Of a stretch of DNA of 64,000 bases, positions 34,168-42,666 are shown piece after piece. Position 1 is the stretch's first letter, and every line of letters starts with the position of its first letter. The translations under genes and the position numbers were made by a program. Source of the stretch: Microbacterium aoyamense (lineage in GTDB: Bacteria > Actinomycetota > Actinomycetes > Actinomycetales > Microbacteriaceae); NCBI RefSeq assembly GCF_023155855.1, contig NZ_JAKNUT010000001.1, positions 558,001 to 622,000 of the forward strand. The letters run 5' to 3'. The notes under the pieces are model-generated. The model was not told the origin of the DNA. It did no database searches and saw only the letters and a program-made list of their open reading frames with translations.

Positions 34168-35139
34168 CTACCCGTTGACGACCGGTGGTGCGGGCGGAGG
34201 CGGAGGCGGGAGGGGCGACGGCGGGTCCACGGTGGCCCGCGACCGATCGATCCGCCCGAAGCGGTGCCCGAGGCGGTAGGCGATCAGCCGACCGACACGC
34301 GCGAGATCGGAGGGCCGGCGAAGCGACACGAGCTTTCGCATCGCGCGTCCGACGAGCGACGTGGGCGCATCCCTCGGTACGACGGTATTGCCCGAGGGCG
34401 GCGGCTCCGGCGCGGGATACTGCGCGGCATAGGCGGCGATCACACGCGCGAAGGTGTGGCGCAGCTGCCGCTCGCCGCGGCCCGTGTTGTAGGACTGGCG
34501 CAGCAACGCGCGCAGGCCGTCGCGACTGCGGACGTTCACGACGGCCTCGGGATGCCCCGTCAACACGTGGCCGGCGAGCTGAAGCCGCCAGCAGAACTCG
34601 ACGTCCTCGGCGATACGCACAGACTCGTCGAATCCGCCGAACCGACGGAACAGCTCGGTGCGGACCCCCATGTGCCCACCGCCGGTGAACGGCAACTGCG
34701 GGAAGTACGGCATCGCGTTGATCGCCCACGTGAAGTATTCGGGGTTCTCGTCGGTCGAGTGGACGTAGCGACGGCGTCCGCCTGCTCCGATGAAGTCGTC
34801 GACGGCCAGCGCGGCATCCATGAGCTCGAGCCAATCGTCGGCGACGACGTCGTCGGCGTCGCAGAAGGCGATGGATGCCCCGCGCGCCGCGGTGACGCCG
34901 ATGTTGCGCGCCGCAGAGGCCCCGCGCCGGAACGAGGCGTCGACCAATCGCAACGGCAGGCGATCCGCCCATTCGTCGACGACCGCGGCGAGGTCGTCAG
35001 TCGATCCGTTGTCGCAGACGAGCACCTCCCAGGGGAACGTGACCTGCTGACGTGCGAGGGCGCGGAACTGATCCTCGATCGTCGACGCCGCGTTGTACGC
35101 GGGTATGACGACGCTCACTCTGACCTCGCCCGCGACCAC
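34168..35139 (-). CDS. Glycosyltransferase family 2 with Pro-rich tail
   Basis: 323 aa. SVVIPAYNAASTIEDQFRAL, LVCDNGSTDDLAAVVDEWAD, ARNIGVTAARGASIAFCDAD and ELFRRFGGFDESVRIAEDVE give a clear GT-A catalytic domain. The C-terminus ends in a Pro-rich stretch (PSPLPPPPPPAPP), unusual for this family. It belongs to a set of four similar enzymes between 34 and 39 kb, and is divergent from the next one (79 bp between starts). Confidence 0.87.
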   Translation of the reverse strand: MVAGEVRVSVVIPAYNAASTIEDQFRALARQQVTFPWEVLVCDNGSTDDLAAVVDEWADRLPLRLVDASFRRGASAARNIGVTAARGASIAFCDADDVVADDWLELMDAALAVDDFIGAGGRRRYVHSTDENPEYFTWAINAMPYFPQLPFTGGGHMGVRTELFRRFGGFDESVRIAEDVEFCWRLQLAGHVLTGHPEAVVNVRSRDGLRALLRQSYNTGRGERQLRHTFARVIAAYAAQYPAPEPPPSGNTVVPRDAPTSLVGRAMRKLVSLRRPSDLARVGRLIAYRLGHRFGRIDRSRATVDPPSPLPPPPPPAPPVVNG

Positions 35140-35218
35140 CGCGCCCCCTCTGCGAATCGCCCGGCGCCCAGTCTAGGGGCGGGGAGCGGATACGCTTGCC
35201 CCGAGCGGAGGGAGTGCG

Positions 35219-36166
35219 GTGGCAGCCGAGGAAGCTCGCGGCACACCCGCGGTCAGCGTCGTGATCCCTGCGCGCAATGCCGGCTCCACGCTCGCGGATC
35301 AGCTCGCGGCGCTCTCGCGTCAGACGTTCACCGACCCGTGGGAGACGCTCGTCTGCGACAACGGGTCGACCGATGACACGGCCGCCATCGTCGCGGAGTG
35401 GCAGAAGCTGCTCCCGGGTCTGCGGCGCGTCGACGCCTCGGCCGGCGTCGGCGCGGGAGGCACGCGAAACGTCGGCGTCGAGCACGCAGCCGCGCCGCTC
35501 ATCGCGTTCTGCGACGCCGACGACGTCGTCGCTGACGAGTGGCTCGCCGAGATCGCACGCGGGCTGGCGTCGCATGATGCGATCGCGTGCCTGTCCGAAC
35601 TGTCGCTGCTGAACCCCCATCGGCCCGACGGCGAGTCCTCCGGTCCGGTCTACCGCTACGACGCGCTCCCTCAATTCGCATTCGCGTCGTCGCGCGCTTT
35701 CGCCGCAACGAAGGCCGCGCTGCAGGCGGTCGGCGGATTCGACCCCGCCGTCCGGATCGGGGAGGACACCGACCTGAGCTGGCGCTTGCAGCTGGCGGGG
35801 ATCCCGCTCCTGCCATGGCCGAGCGCCGTCGTGCACGTGCGGGAACGTGACGAGTTCTGGGCGACGCTGCGGCAATGGTACGAGTACGGTCGCGCTGAGA
35901 AGCTCCTCGCCCGCCGCTTCGCGAGAGTGCCTCGCGAAGCCGCACTACCTTCCGACGACTCGCCGGCTCCCGCGCTGGACCAGCCCGCAGCACCTCACGG
36001 CAGTGCGCTCTCGCGACGGCTACGGCGCCTGACGCGCATGCGCGGCTGGCGCGACATCCGTCCCCTCCTCCAGCGGCGCTCACGCTGGCTCGGCCTGCGT
36101 TTCGGACGACCGGATGCGTCGATCCCGGTCTACGACGGGCCGGGTGCCACGCCCCCGGCGAACTGA
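35219..36166 (+). CDS. Glycosyltransferase family 2
   Basis: 315 aa from a GTG preceded by GGAGGGAG. SVVIPARNAGSTLADQLAAL, LVCDNGSTDDTAAIVAEWQK, TRNVGVEHAAAPLIAFCDAD and VGGFDPAVRIGEDTDLSWRL place it with the three paralogs around it. Soluble GT-A enzyme adding one sugar in glycan assembly. Its stop lies four bases from the stop of the convergent GH16 gene. Confidence 0.87.
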   Translation: MAAEEARGTPAVSVVIPARNAGSTLADQLAALSRQTFTDPWETLVCDNGSTDDTAAIVAEWQKLLPGLRRVDASAGVGAGGTRNVGVEHAAAPLIAFCDADDVVADEWLAEIARGLASHDAIACLSELSLLNPHRPDGESSGPVYRYDALPQFAFASSRAFAATKAALQAVGGFDPAVRIGEDTDLSWRLQLAGIPLLPWPSAVVHVRERDEFWATLRQWYEYGRAEKLLARRFARVPREAALPSDDSPAPALDQPAAPHGSALSRRLRRLTRMRGWRDIRPLLQRRSRWLGLRFGRPDASIPVYDGPGATPPAN

Positions 36167-36170
36167 GCGG

Positions 36171-37103
36171 TCACCGTTCGGTGTGACCTTCGGTGATGGT
36201 CGTGTCGTACACCCGCACGTAGTCCACGAGCATCTCGGCGGGGAACACGCTCGGGTCGGTCGGGTCGCCACCCCATCCCCCGACGGCGAGATTCAGGATG
36301 ATCTGGAACGGACGGTCGAATCTCCAGTTGTCGCCCTCGGCGAGATCCGTCGGCACGACCGTCATGACGCTCTCCCCATCGATGAAGTACTCGATGCCCT
36401 CCGGAGACCACTCGACGGCGTAGTCGTGCCATCCGTCCGCCCATCCGCCGTCGCGGTGCCGTGTACTCGAGATGAGCCACCGCGTGCCGTCGGCGTTGTC
36501 GGCGATCGCGGACGTATGCACGTCATCGGGATTGACCGAGGGGTACTCCATGATGTCGATCTCGCCGACCGCGGGCCAGCGTTCACCGGGGGTCTCCGAC
36601 GTGCCGATCAACCAGAATGCCGGCCAGAGGCCCCACCCCCACGGCATGCTGATCCGCGCCTCGACGCGCCCGTACTCGACGGCTACCGTCGACAGAAGAC
36701 GCCCGGATGTGTACTCGACGGTCTCGCCCGCGACATCGACGTAGGACTCCTGGCGCGCGGTGATGCGCAGTGACCCATCGCCCGTGAGCTGCGCGTTGTC
36801 GGCCCGCGGCACGTATGCCTGCAGCTCCTCGTTCGTCTTGCCGGCTTCCCACTCCATCAGATGCCAGTTGTCGGGATCGGGCAACGACCCCGCGGCTCCG
36901 TCGAAGTCATCCGACCAGGCCAACCCCTCGATGAGCTCGCCGAACGGGGTCGGAGTGGGAGTCGGGGTGGGAGTCGGAGTCGGCGAAGGAGTCGTCGTCG
37001 CGGTTCCGTTCGCACGCGGGCCGTTCGCGGGCGCGCACGCGACCACGGAGACCAGTGCCAGCGTCCCCAGCGTGGCGGTGAGCGCGATTCTGAGTCGACG
37101 CAT
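36171..37103 (-). CDS. Secreted lipoprotein glycoside hydrolase family 16
   Basis: 310 aa. A signal peptide with lipobox VVAC (Cys23) is followed by a (Pro-Thr) linker (about 38-54) and the GH16 beta-jelly-roll domain. The catalytic motif GEIDIMEY carries Glu181, Asp183 and Glu186, the nucleophile/helper/acid-base set of laminarinase-like GH16. GRVEARISMPWGWGLWPAFW precedes it, as in endo-1,3(4)-beta-glucanases. It acts at the cell surface and could trim, remodel or attach the glycan made by its neighbours, or degrade environmental beta-glucan. Confidence 0.9.
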   Translation of the reverse strand: MRRLRIALTATLGTLALVSVVACAPANGPRANGTATTTPSPTPTPTPTPTPTPFGELIEGLAWSDDFDGAAGSLPDPDNWHLMEWEAGKTNEELQAYVPRADNAQLTGDGSLRITARQESYVDVAGETVEYTSGRLLSTVAVEYGRVEARISMPWGWGLWPAFWLIGTSETPGERWPAVGEIDIMEYPSVNPDDVHTSAIADNADGTRWLISSTRHRDGGWADGWHDYAVEWSPEGIEYFIDGESVMTVVPTDLAEGDNWRFDRPFQIILNLAVGGWGGDPTDPSVFPAEMLVDYVRVYDTTITEGHTER

Positions 37104-37179
37104 GCCTGGAGTGTAGGCGACCCACGTGTCGCCCGGGTTTCGCGCGGGGCCAGGCACAGGAAGCTCTAGGCTGATCGAT

Positions 37180-38091
37180 ATGTCGGATGACGTAGCCGAG
37201 CGCGTCGTGGTGAGCGTCGTCATCCCCACGTACAACGCGGCCGACCTCATCCCCGCGCAGCTCGAGGCCCTGTCGGTGCAGACGACATCGGCGCCCTTCG
37301 AGGTCATCGTCGCCGACAACGGATCGACGGACGGCCTCGTGGCGGTCGTCGACGAATGGCGGGGCCGCGTCGACTACCCGCTCCGGCGCGTCGACGCGTC
37401 AGATCAGCAGGGCGTCAGCCACGCGCGCAACGTCGGCGCGACGGCATCCCGCGGCGAGCTTATCCTCCTCTGCGACGCGGACGACGCTGTGCACCCCCGA
37501 TGGATCGAGGGGCACGTCCGTGCACTCGAGTCCGCGGACATGACGGCGGGCGGGCGCGACGTCGAGGGGCTCAACAGCGGCCCCGAGCGGGGTTGGCGCG
37601 ACTTCCCCGACCCCGAGAACCCCGAGCTGCAGTGGGCGCACGGGTTCCTGCCATACGCCGCCGGAGCGAATGTCGGAATGCGGCGAGCCGTCTTCGAGGC
37701 CATCGACGGCTGGGACGAGGAGTTCGCCAAGGGCGGCAACGACGACGTCGACTTCAGCTGGCGTGCGCAGTTGCACGGTTTCACGCTCGCGCCCGCGCAG
37801 GGTGCGGTGGTCGGCTATCGCCTGCGGGACACGCTGCGGGGCGCCGCCCGCCAGTCGTACAACTACGGACGCTCAGCCGAGGGGCTGTACGAGCGCTACC
37901 CCGCGCACGGATTGCGACCGCCACGGATCCTCGGCGAGGTGAAGCGCCTTCTGATGGCGGCCGTGCAGGCTCCCGTGGCTGTCTGGGATCCGGTACGCCG
38001 GGGCAGGTTCGTCTTCCAGACGGCGAACGCCTGGGGTGGCGTCGTCGCGATCACCCGCTATCGCGTGCGGCGGCGGCGTCCGAGCCGGTAG
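37180..38091 (+). CDS. Glycosyltransferase family 2
   Basis: 303 aa from the ATG at 37180 (MSDDVAERVVVSVVIPTYN). Key segments are VIVADNGSTDGLVAVVDEWR, HARNVGATASRGELILLCDAD, and EEFAKGGNDDVDFSWRAQLHG, with C-terminal GAARQSYNYGRSAEGLYERY. Paralogous to the three neighbouring GT2 enzymes, most closely the next one. Its 3' end overlaps that convergent paralog by 34 bp. Confidence 0.87.
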   Translation: MSDDVAERVVVSVVIPTYNAADLIPAQLEALSVQTTSAPFEVIVADNGSTDGLVAVVDEWRGRVDYPLRRVDASDQQGVSHARNVGATASRGELILLCDADDAVHPRWIEGHVRALESADMTAGGRDVEGLNSGPERGWRDFPDPENPELQWAHGFLPYAAGANVGMRRAVFEAIDGWDEEFAKGGNDDVDFSWRAQLHGFTLAPAQGAVVGYRLRDTLRGAARQSYNYGRSAEGLYERYPAHGLRPPRILGEVKRLLMAAVQAPVAVWDPVRRGRFVFQTANAWGGVVAITRYRVRRRRPSR

Positions 38092-38981
38092 CGCACGATC
38101 GCGACGAGGGTGCCGCAGCTGAACGCCGCGTGGAGCACCCACCACCCCCGCGGGAGCTCGCCCCGCACGAGGTGATGGACGTGCAGCAGGCTCCCCCACA
38201 GCTCTGTGAGCGGCTGGCTGAGCGGCGGAGGCCGGTAGCCGTCGGCGGCGAAGCGTTCCCACAAGTGCTGACACGACGCGGCGTAGCGATACTGCTGTCG
38301 GGCCGTCGCCCGCAGACCGCGGCGCAGGCGATAGCTCACGACGGCGCCCGGCGCCGCAGCGAGGGTGAATCCGCGCAGCTGTGCACGCCAGCTGAACTCG
38401 AGGTCCTCGCCGCCCTGACCGTCCATGTCCTCGTCCCACCCGCCGAGGGACTCGATGACCGTCCGGTGCGCACCGAAGTTCGCGCCCGTCGCATAGGGGA
38501 GGAAGCCGCTGTCGACGGGCAGGGTCCAGTCCTCCGTCAACGGCGTCTGGCCGCGCCACCACCGTTCCGGTCCGGGATTGAGAGGAGCGATGTCGAGATA
38601 TCCACCGCTGAGATCGGCTGACGCGAGCACCGCGAGATGCCCATCGACCCAGCCCTCGTGCACGGCGTCGTCCGCATCGCACACGAGGACGATCTCCGCG
38701 TCGGATGCCGCGACCCCGGTGTTGCGCGCGTGCGCGACGCCCTGACGGCCCGACGCGTCGACCCGGCGAAGAGCGTACGGCGTGCGCGTCCGCCAGTGCT
38801 CGACGACGGCGGCGAGGTCGTCGGTCGACCCGTTGTCGGCGACGAGAACCTCGAACGGCTCCGTCGTCGACTGAGCCGCGAGGGCCTCCAACTGCTGAGG
38901 GAGAAGGGATGCCGCGTTGTACGTCGGGATGACGACGCTCACGCGCACAGCATCTGAGCGATCCCCCGTCACGGATGCCAT
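38058..38981 (-). CDS. Glycosyltransferase family 2
   Basis: 307 aa from the ATG at 38981 (MASVTGDRSDAVRVSVVIP); further upstream starts are possible. LVADNGSTDDLAAVVEHWRT, VAHARNTGVAASDAEIVLVC and MDGQGGEDLEFSWRAQLRGF define the GT-A core. ATARQQYRYAASCQHLWERF is the C-terminal counterpart of the paralog at 37180-38091. Part of the four-member GT2 set. Confidence 0.87.
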   Translation of the reverse strand: MASVTGDRSDAVRVSVVIPTYNAASLLPQQLEALAAQSTTEPFEVLVADNGSTDDLAAVVEHWRTRTPYALRRVDASGRQGVAHARNTGVAASDAEIVLVCDADDAVHEGWVDGHLAVLASADLSGGYLDIAPLNPGPERWWRGQTPLTEDWTLPVDSGFLPYATGANFGAHRTVIESLGGWDEDMDGQGGEDLEFSWRAQLRGFTLAAAPGAVVSYRLRRGLRATARQQYRYAASCQHLWERFAADGYRPPPLSQPLTELWGSLLHVHHLVRGELPRGWWVLHAAFSCGTLVAIVRYRLGRRRRTR

Positions 38982-39145
38982 GGTAGCGGGCGCGCCGCAG
39001 ATGGGTTCGATGGTGAACATGAGGTGAACGCAAGTGGAAGGAAAGGTGTAATCTGGCGCGACCGGCACGGCTCGTTCGGACCTCCCTGCGACGGGTGCCC
39101 GGACGCTCCGCTTCCGCAGTTCAGGACGAGCTTCACTGGGGGGAC

Positions 39146-40696
39146 ATGCTCGGCGATTCCGCCATCTCGGCGAGAGACACCGCGAACGACTCCGACGCGG
39201 TCGACTTCCGCATGTCCGCCGTCGCGCTGCTGGTGCCGTGCCCCGAGAGAGGCTCGCGTGCGCTGCTCGCCGAGATCGACAGCGAGGCGCTCAGGGACGC
39301 CCTGACGTATCTCGGCGCCCGGGTCGCAGCAGTGAGATTCGACGCCGCCGCCATCAGCTCGGAGAGGGCGTACCTGCCCCCGGGTGATAGTGGCTTCGAT
39401 ACCGTCATCGTCGATACAGGCGCGTGGTCGCGCGCGGCCGTGTCAGAAGCCGATCAGAGCCGGATGCTGGTGGAACTCACTGGCCGCATGAGACCGGGCG
39501 CCGTCCTCCTGATGATCACGCTGAATCCGATCGCGCAGGTGTGGGCGGAGGCGAGAGCACGCGGTTCACGTCGACGCGCCGCCATCGACGTCGCCTCGTG
39601 GCTGCTCCGCAGGCGTCACCCGCTCAGCCTGCTCGCACGTCCGTGGGGGAATGCGGCGCTCACCCGGGCCGGACTCTTCCCCGGCGCGGTCTTCCTGCCC
39701 TCCTCGTCGATGAGCGACCTTCGCTCGATTCGCAGCCGACGAGCTCCCACTCAGACCAGCCTCCGCCAGTCGTGGCGCCCGGCGGACCGGCTCACCCGCT
39801 TTCTCCTGAGACACTTCGGCCACTACCTCGCGAGCGAGCACATCGTCCTGTGGTCGACGGCTTCGAGAGGTCGACCTGCGCCTGTGCCGCTGTGCCACGA
39901 GATCGGCGGTGACCGCTGCACACTCATCCCGATGCCCGCGGGCCTGCGAGTCGGTATCGACTCCGAGAACGGCTTCGTCAAGTTCCCGCTCGATCAGGGG
40001 GAGGCCGATTGGACTCCGGTCGAGGTCGAAGACACCAACCGCGCTGCGGCGGACGTCTGGCACGGCTACGCGACGCCGTGGGCGACCCTCGAGGCCTTCG
40101 AGGAGGTGCCTTACGCACGCTTTCCGCACATCGATCACGCGGTCCGCTCGCGTGCGGAGGCGGAAGAGGCGCTGGCGGAGGTGTACCGCCATGTCACCGC
40201 GCGGGCAGACGAGGAAAGCCTCCTCGGCGAGACGGACGTGGTGCGTCGAGCCACGTCCGCGTCGGCAGCGCCGAAGAGTGCCGAGCGGCGACGCGCCCTG
40301 CGGGCGGTTCGCGATGTGGGCCAGCAGCGCGTCGCAGTGATGCTCTCGCACGGCGACCTCCACGAGGCCAACATCCTCATCTCGGATCGGGAGACCCGCA
40401 TCATCGACTGGGAGTCGGCGCAGAGCAATCCCGTCTTCCTGGACCCGCTGTTCTCGGCGAACTACTTCCGGCACCAGGGCGTCGGGTGGTTCGACCCGCT
40501 CATCGCCTGGGTTCGCGGTGAGGACATCGGCCCGTTGGGCCGTATCGCCGAAGAACACCTCGACGGTCTGCCGAAGACGACGGCCGCGCTTCTCGCGATC
40601 CTGCACGGATTCAACAACTATGAGAGCGAGGGAGCGGTTCCGGACGAGATCGTGCGCGACGCGGAACAAGCCATCCGCGTGATCCTGGGCCGCTGA
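39146..40696 (+). CDS. Two-domain protein with aminoglycoside/choline kinase-like C-terminus
   Basis: 516 aa from an ATG preceded by GGGGGG. The C-terminal ~300 residues look like an APH/choline-kinase fold: a catalytic loop LSHGDLHEANILIS with the Asp and Asn of Brenner's motif, then RIIDWESAQSNPVFLDPLFS as the metal-binding segment. The N-terminal ~200 residues (VALLVPCPERGSRALLAEID, GRMRPGAVLLMITLNPIAQV) resemble a methyltransferase-like fold without a clear SAM motif. In a glycan locus it may phosphorylate a sugar, choline-like group or lipid intermediate. Function not established. Confidence 0.6.
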   Translation: MLGDSAISARDTANDSDAVDFRMSAVALLVPCPERGSRALLAEIDSEALRDALTYLGARVAAVRFDAAAISSERAYLPPGDSGFDTVIVDTGAWSRAAVSEADQSRMLVELTGRMRPGAVLLMITLNPIAQVWAEARARGSRRRAAIDVASWLLRRRHPLSLLARPWGNAALTRAGLFPGAVFLPSSSMSDLRSIRSRRAPTQTSLRQSWRPADRLTRFLLRHFGHYLASEHIVLWSTASRGRPAPVPLCHEIGGDRCTLIPMPAGLRVGIDSENGFVKFPLDQGEADWTPVEVEDTNRAAADVWHGYATPWATLEAFEEVPYARFPHIDHAVRSRAEAEEALAEVYRHVTARADEESLLGETDVVRRATSASAAPKSAERRRALRAVRDVGQQRVAVMLSHGDLHEANILISDRETRIIDWESAQSNPVFLDPLFSANYFRHQGVGWFDPLIAWVRGEDIGPLGRIAEEHLDGLPKTTAALLAILHGFNNYESEGAVPDEIVRDAEQAIRVILGR

Positions 40697-40723
40697 CCAC
40701 AGCCCGGCGTGCAGCCCACACGA

Positions 40724-41560
40724 CTACCGAGCGACCGGCGCCACCCATTCCTCCCACGCGTCGTAACGCCCCCGCAGAAGGGCGTCGAACACCCGTGGAG
40801 AGTCGTACCGGGTCACGAACGAACGCGGGACCGTGTCGGCAGGGCGCATCTCCTCGGACTGCGCGTAAACGACGCCGTACCCGAGCTCGCGTGCCGCGTC
40901 GTCGGCAGCCGGATTCCAATTGGTCGACTTGCCGAGCGGTATGGCGAAGGTCGACGTGCGGATGCCGGTGCGCCGCTCGATCAGCACCTGCGCGCCGCCG
41001 ATCTCGTCGAGCGACTGTTGCTTGTCGAGCCGCGCGAAGTCCGGATGCGTGGAGGAGTGGTTGCCGATCTCTCCGCCGAGCTCCGCGACACGGGAGACCT
41101 CGTCCCAGTTCAGCACGCTGTCCTTGTGGCCGTGCTCTGACCATTCCGAGACGACGAACAGCGAGAAGGGGATGTCCAACGCGGCGAGAATGGGCGCGGC
41201 CTCGGTGAGCACACTCCGGGCTCCATCGTCGAACGTGACGCTGAGGTCGAGCGGGCCACCGCCGGTGCGGACGATCTCCGATGCGGGAACGAATCGGTAG
41301 CCGGCGTCCAGCGCCGACTCCAGCTGCTGACGGAACCGATTCGGGGTGAGATCGTTGACGCCCCACACGCGGGGCTGGGCGAGCGAGTGATAGCAGAGGA
41401 TCCGGCCACCCGAGCGGCGCATGTCGGTGCCCGCACTGGCCAGGGCGTGCCGCTCCACGACCATCCGGCCCGCTGCGATCCGCCCACCGACGGCTCCCGC
41501 TGCACGGCGCTGAACCGCCGTCAGCCGCCTCTTGATGTCGAGGCCGAAGCGGATCTGCAT
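40724..41560 (-). CDS. Polysaccharide deacetylase (NodB homology)
   Basis: 278 aa starting MQIRFGLDIKRRLTAVQ. NodB motif 1 is TFDDG (109-113, base Asp111 and metal Asp112). Motif 2 is HSSTH (168-172, metal His residues). ILCYHSLAQPRVWGV is the entry strand. No signal peptide, so it may act on cytoplasmic lipid-linked intermediates. Removes N- or O-acetyl groups from the glycan or a sugar in it. It is convergent with the kinase-like gene. Confidence 0.88.
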   Translation of the reverse strand: MQIRFGLDIKRRLTAVQRRAAGAVGGRIAAGRMVVERHALASAGTDMRRSGGRILCYHSLAQPRVWGVNDLTPNRFRQQLESALDAGYRFVPASEIVRTGGGPLDLSVTFDDGARSVLTEAAPILAALDIPFSLFVVSEWSEHGHKDSVLNWDEVSRVAELGGEIGNHSSTHPDFARLDKQQSLDEIGGAQVLIERRTGIRTSTFAIPLGKSTNWNPAADDAARELGYGVVYAQSEEMRPADTVPRSFVTRYDSPRVFDALLRGRYDAWEEWVAPVAR

Positions 41561-41670
41561 GCCGCGATTCTTCCACACCCCAGCGAGCCGCCAATGGGCG
41601 CACCCCGGAAGTCCAAGAGGGGAGTATTCTCACCTGGTCGCATGCACGCGAACAGACTCAGGAGCGACAC

Positions 41671-42591
41671 GTGTTCTTCTACCTGCTGCAGGCTCTGTCG
41701 CACCTCATCCCCGGCGCCCAACGCCGCAAGCGGTTCACCGAGTGGGCACGGTCGCGCTTCAGCATCCGGGCCATCGTCGACGCGGCCCTCGCCGATCAGC
41801 GCAAGGCCCAGGAGGAGGACCGCGCCCTGCTCGCACGGACTCTCCATCGCATGCAGCAGATCGAGCCACCATCGATCATGGGTCTCGACGAGACACTCGA
41901 CGCCCTTGCCGAAGGCCAGTCCATCGCCAGGCTCGGAGTAGGCGAGCTGATGACGATGGAGGGCCGGTTCGACGAGTTCCAGGTGCCCAGCTCCGATCTG
42001 AGCCGGCGACTCCGTGAGGTCCTCACGTCCGACGAGCCGGGAATGCTCGTCGGAATCCCCAGCCTCGCGTATGAGTTGAACCCGCTCCTCACGAAGACGC
42101 AGCGGCGCATCTACTTCAGCAACGGCCCGTGGATCCGCACGCTGCTCGGACACAGCCTCCGACCCGGCAAGGTGTACGCGCCGATCGAGATCACGCTGAC
42201 GCACACCCTCTTCGAGGGGTGGTACGACCGCCGGGACTACTTCGAGAAGATTCGCCGCGTCTGGGCTGGAACGGACATCGTCCTCGTGCACGGCGACGGC
42301 ATCTTCGATGGGCTCACGCATGACATCTTCGACAATGCGACGTCCGTCGAGCACCTCATCGCCCCGCGGGAGGATGCCTTCGGCGAGTACGACGACATTC
42401 TGCGGCGCGTTCTCGAGACGTCCAAGGACAAGCTGATCATCGTCATTCTCGGCCCCACCGCGACGGTGCTCGCCTATGACCTGCACCGTGCCGGCTACCG
42501 GGCGCTCGACCTCGGTCACATCGCGAAGGCCTACGACTGGTGGCTCGAGGGCCGGTTCGGCGATGAGGACGACTTCTTCAGCCCCGACTAG
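41671..42591 (+). CDS. GT-D fold glycosyltransferase-like protein (DUF1792)
   Basis: 306 aa from a GTG with AGGAG upstream. An N-terminal helical part (1-75) precedes the DUF1792/GT-D domain: ALAEGQSIARLGVGELMTME with the family's GxGE-type motif, then RRIYFSNGPWIRTLL, IVLVHGDGIFDG, and VILGPTATVLAYDLHRAGYR, ending LDLGHIAKAYDWWLEG. The founding enzymes add glucose to glycan chains on streptococcal serine-rich proteins; many others sit in capsule loci, as here. It lies 75 bp upstream of the nucleotide-sugar operon. Confidence 0.82.
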   Translation: MFFYLLQALSHLIPGAQRRKRFTEWARSRFSIRAIVDAALADQRKAQEEDRALLARTLHRMQQIEPPSIMGLDETLDALAEGQSIARLGVGELMTMEGRFDEFQVPSSDLSRRLREVLTSDEPGMLVGIPSLAYELNPLLTKTQRRIYFSNGPWIRTLLGHSLRPGKVYAPIEITLTHTLFEGWYDRRDYFEKIRRVWAGTDIVLVHGDGIFDGLTHDIFDNATSVEHLIAPREDAFGEYDDILRRVLETSKDKLIIVILGPTATVLAYDLHRAGYRALDLGHIAKAYDWWLEGRFGDEDDFFSPD

Positions 42592-42666
42592 CGGCGGTGA
42601 CGTACCGGCGGCATCCCCTACGATGGAGCAATCCACAGGTTCGCTGGGAGCCGATAAGGGGGCGTC

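Noticed and set aside
36950..36995. GTCGGAGTGGGAGTC-like tandem repeat
   Set aside because: It encodes the Pro-Thr linker of the GH16 lipoprotein on the other strand; a low-complexity coding repeat, not a separate element.
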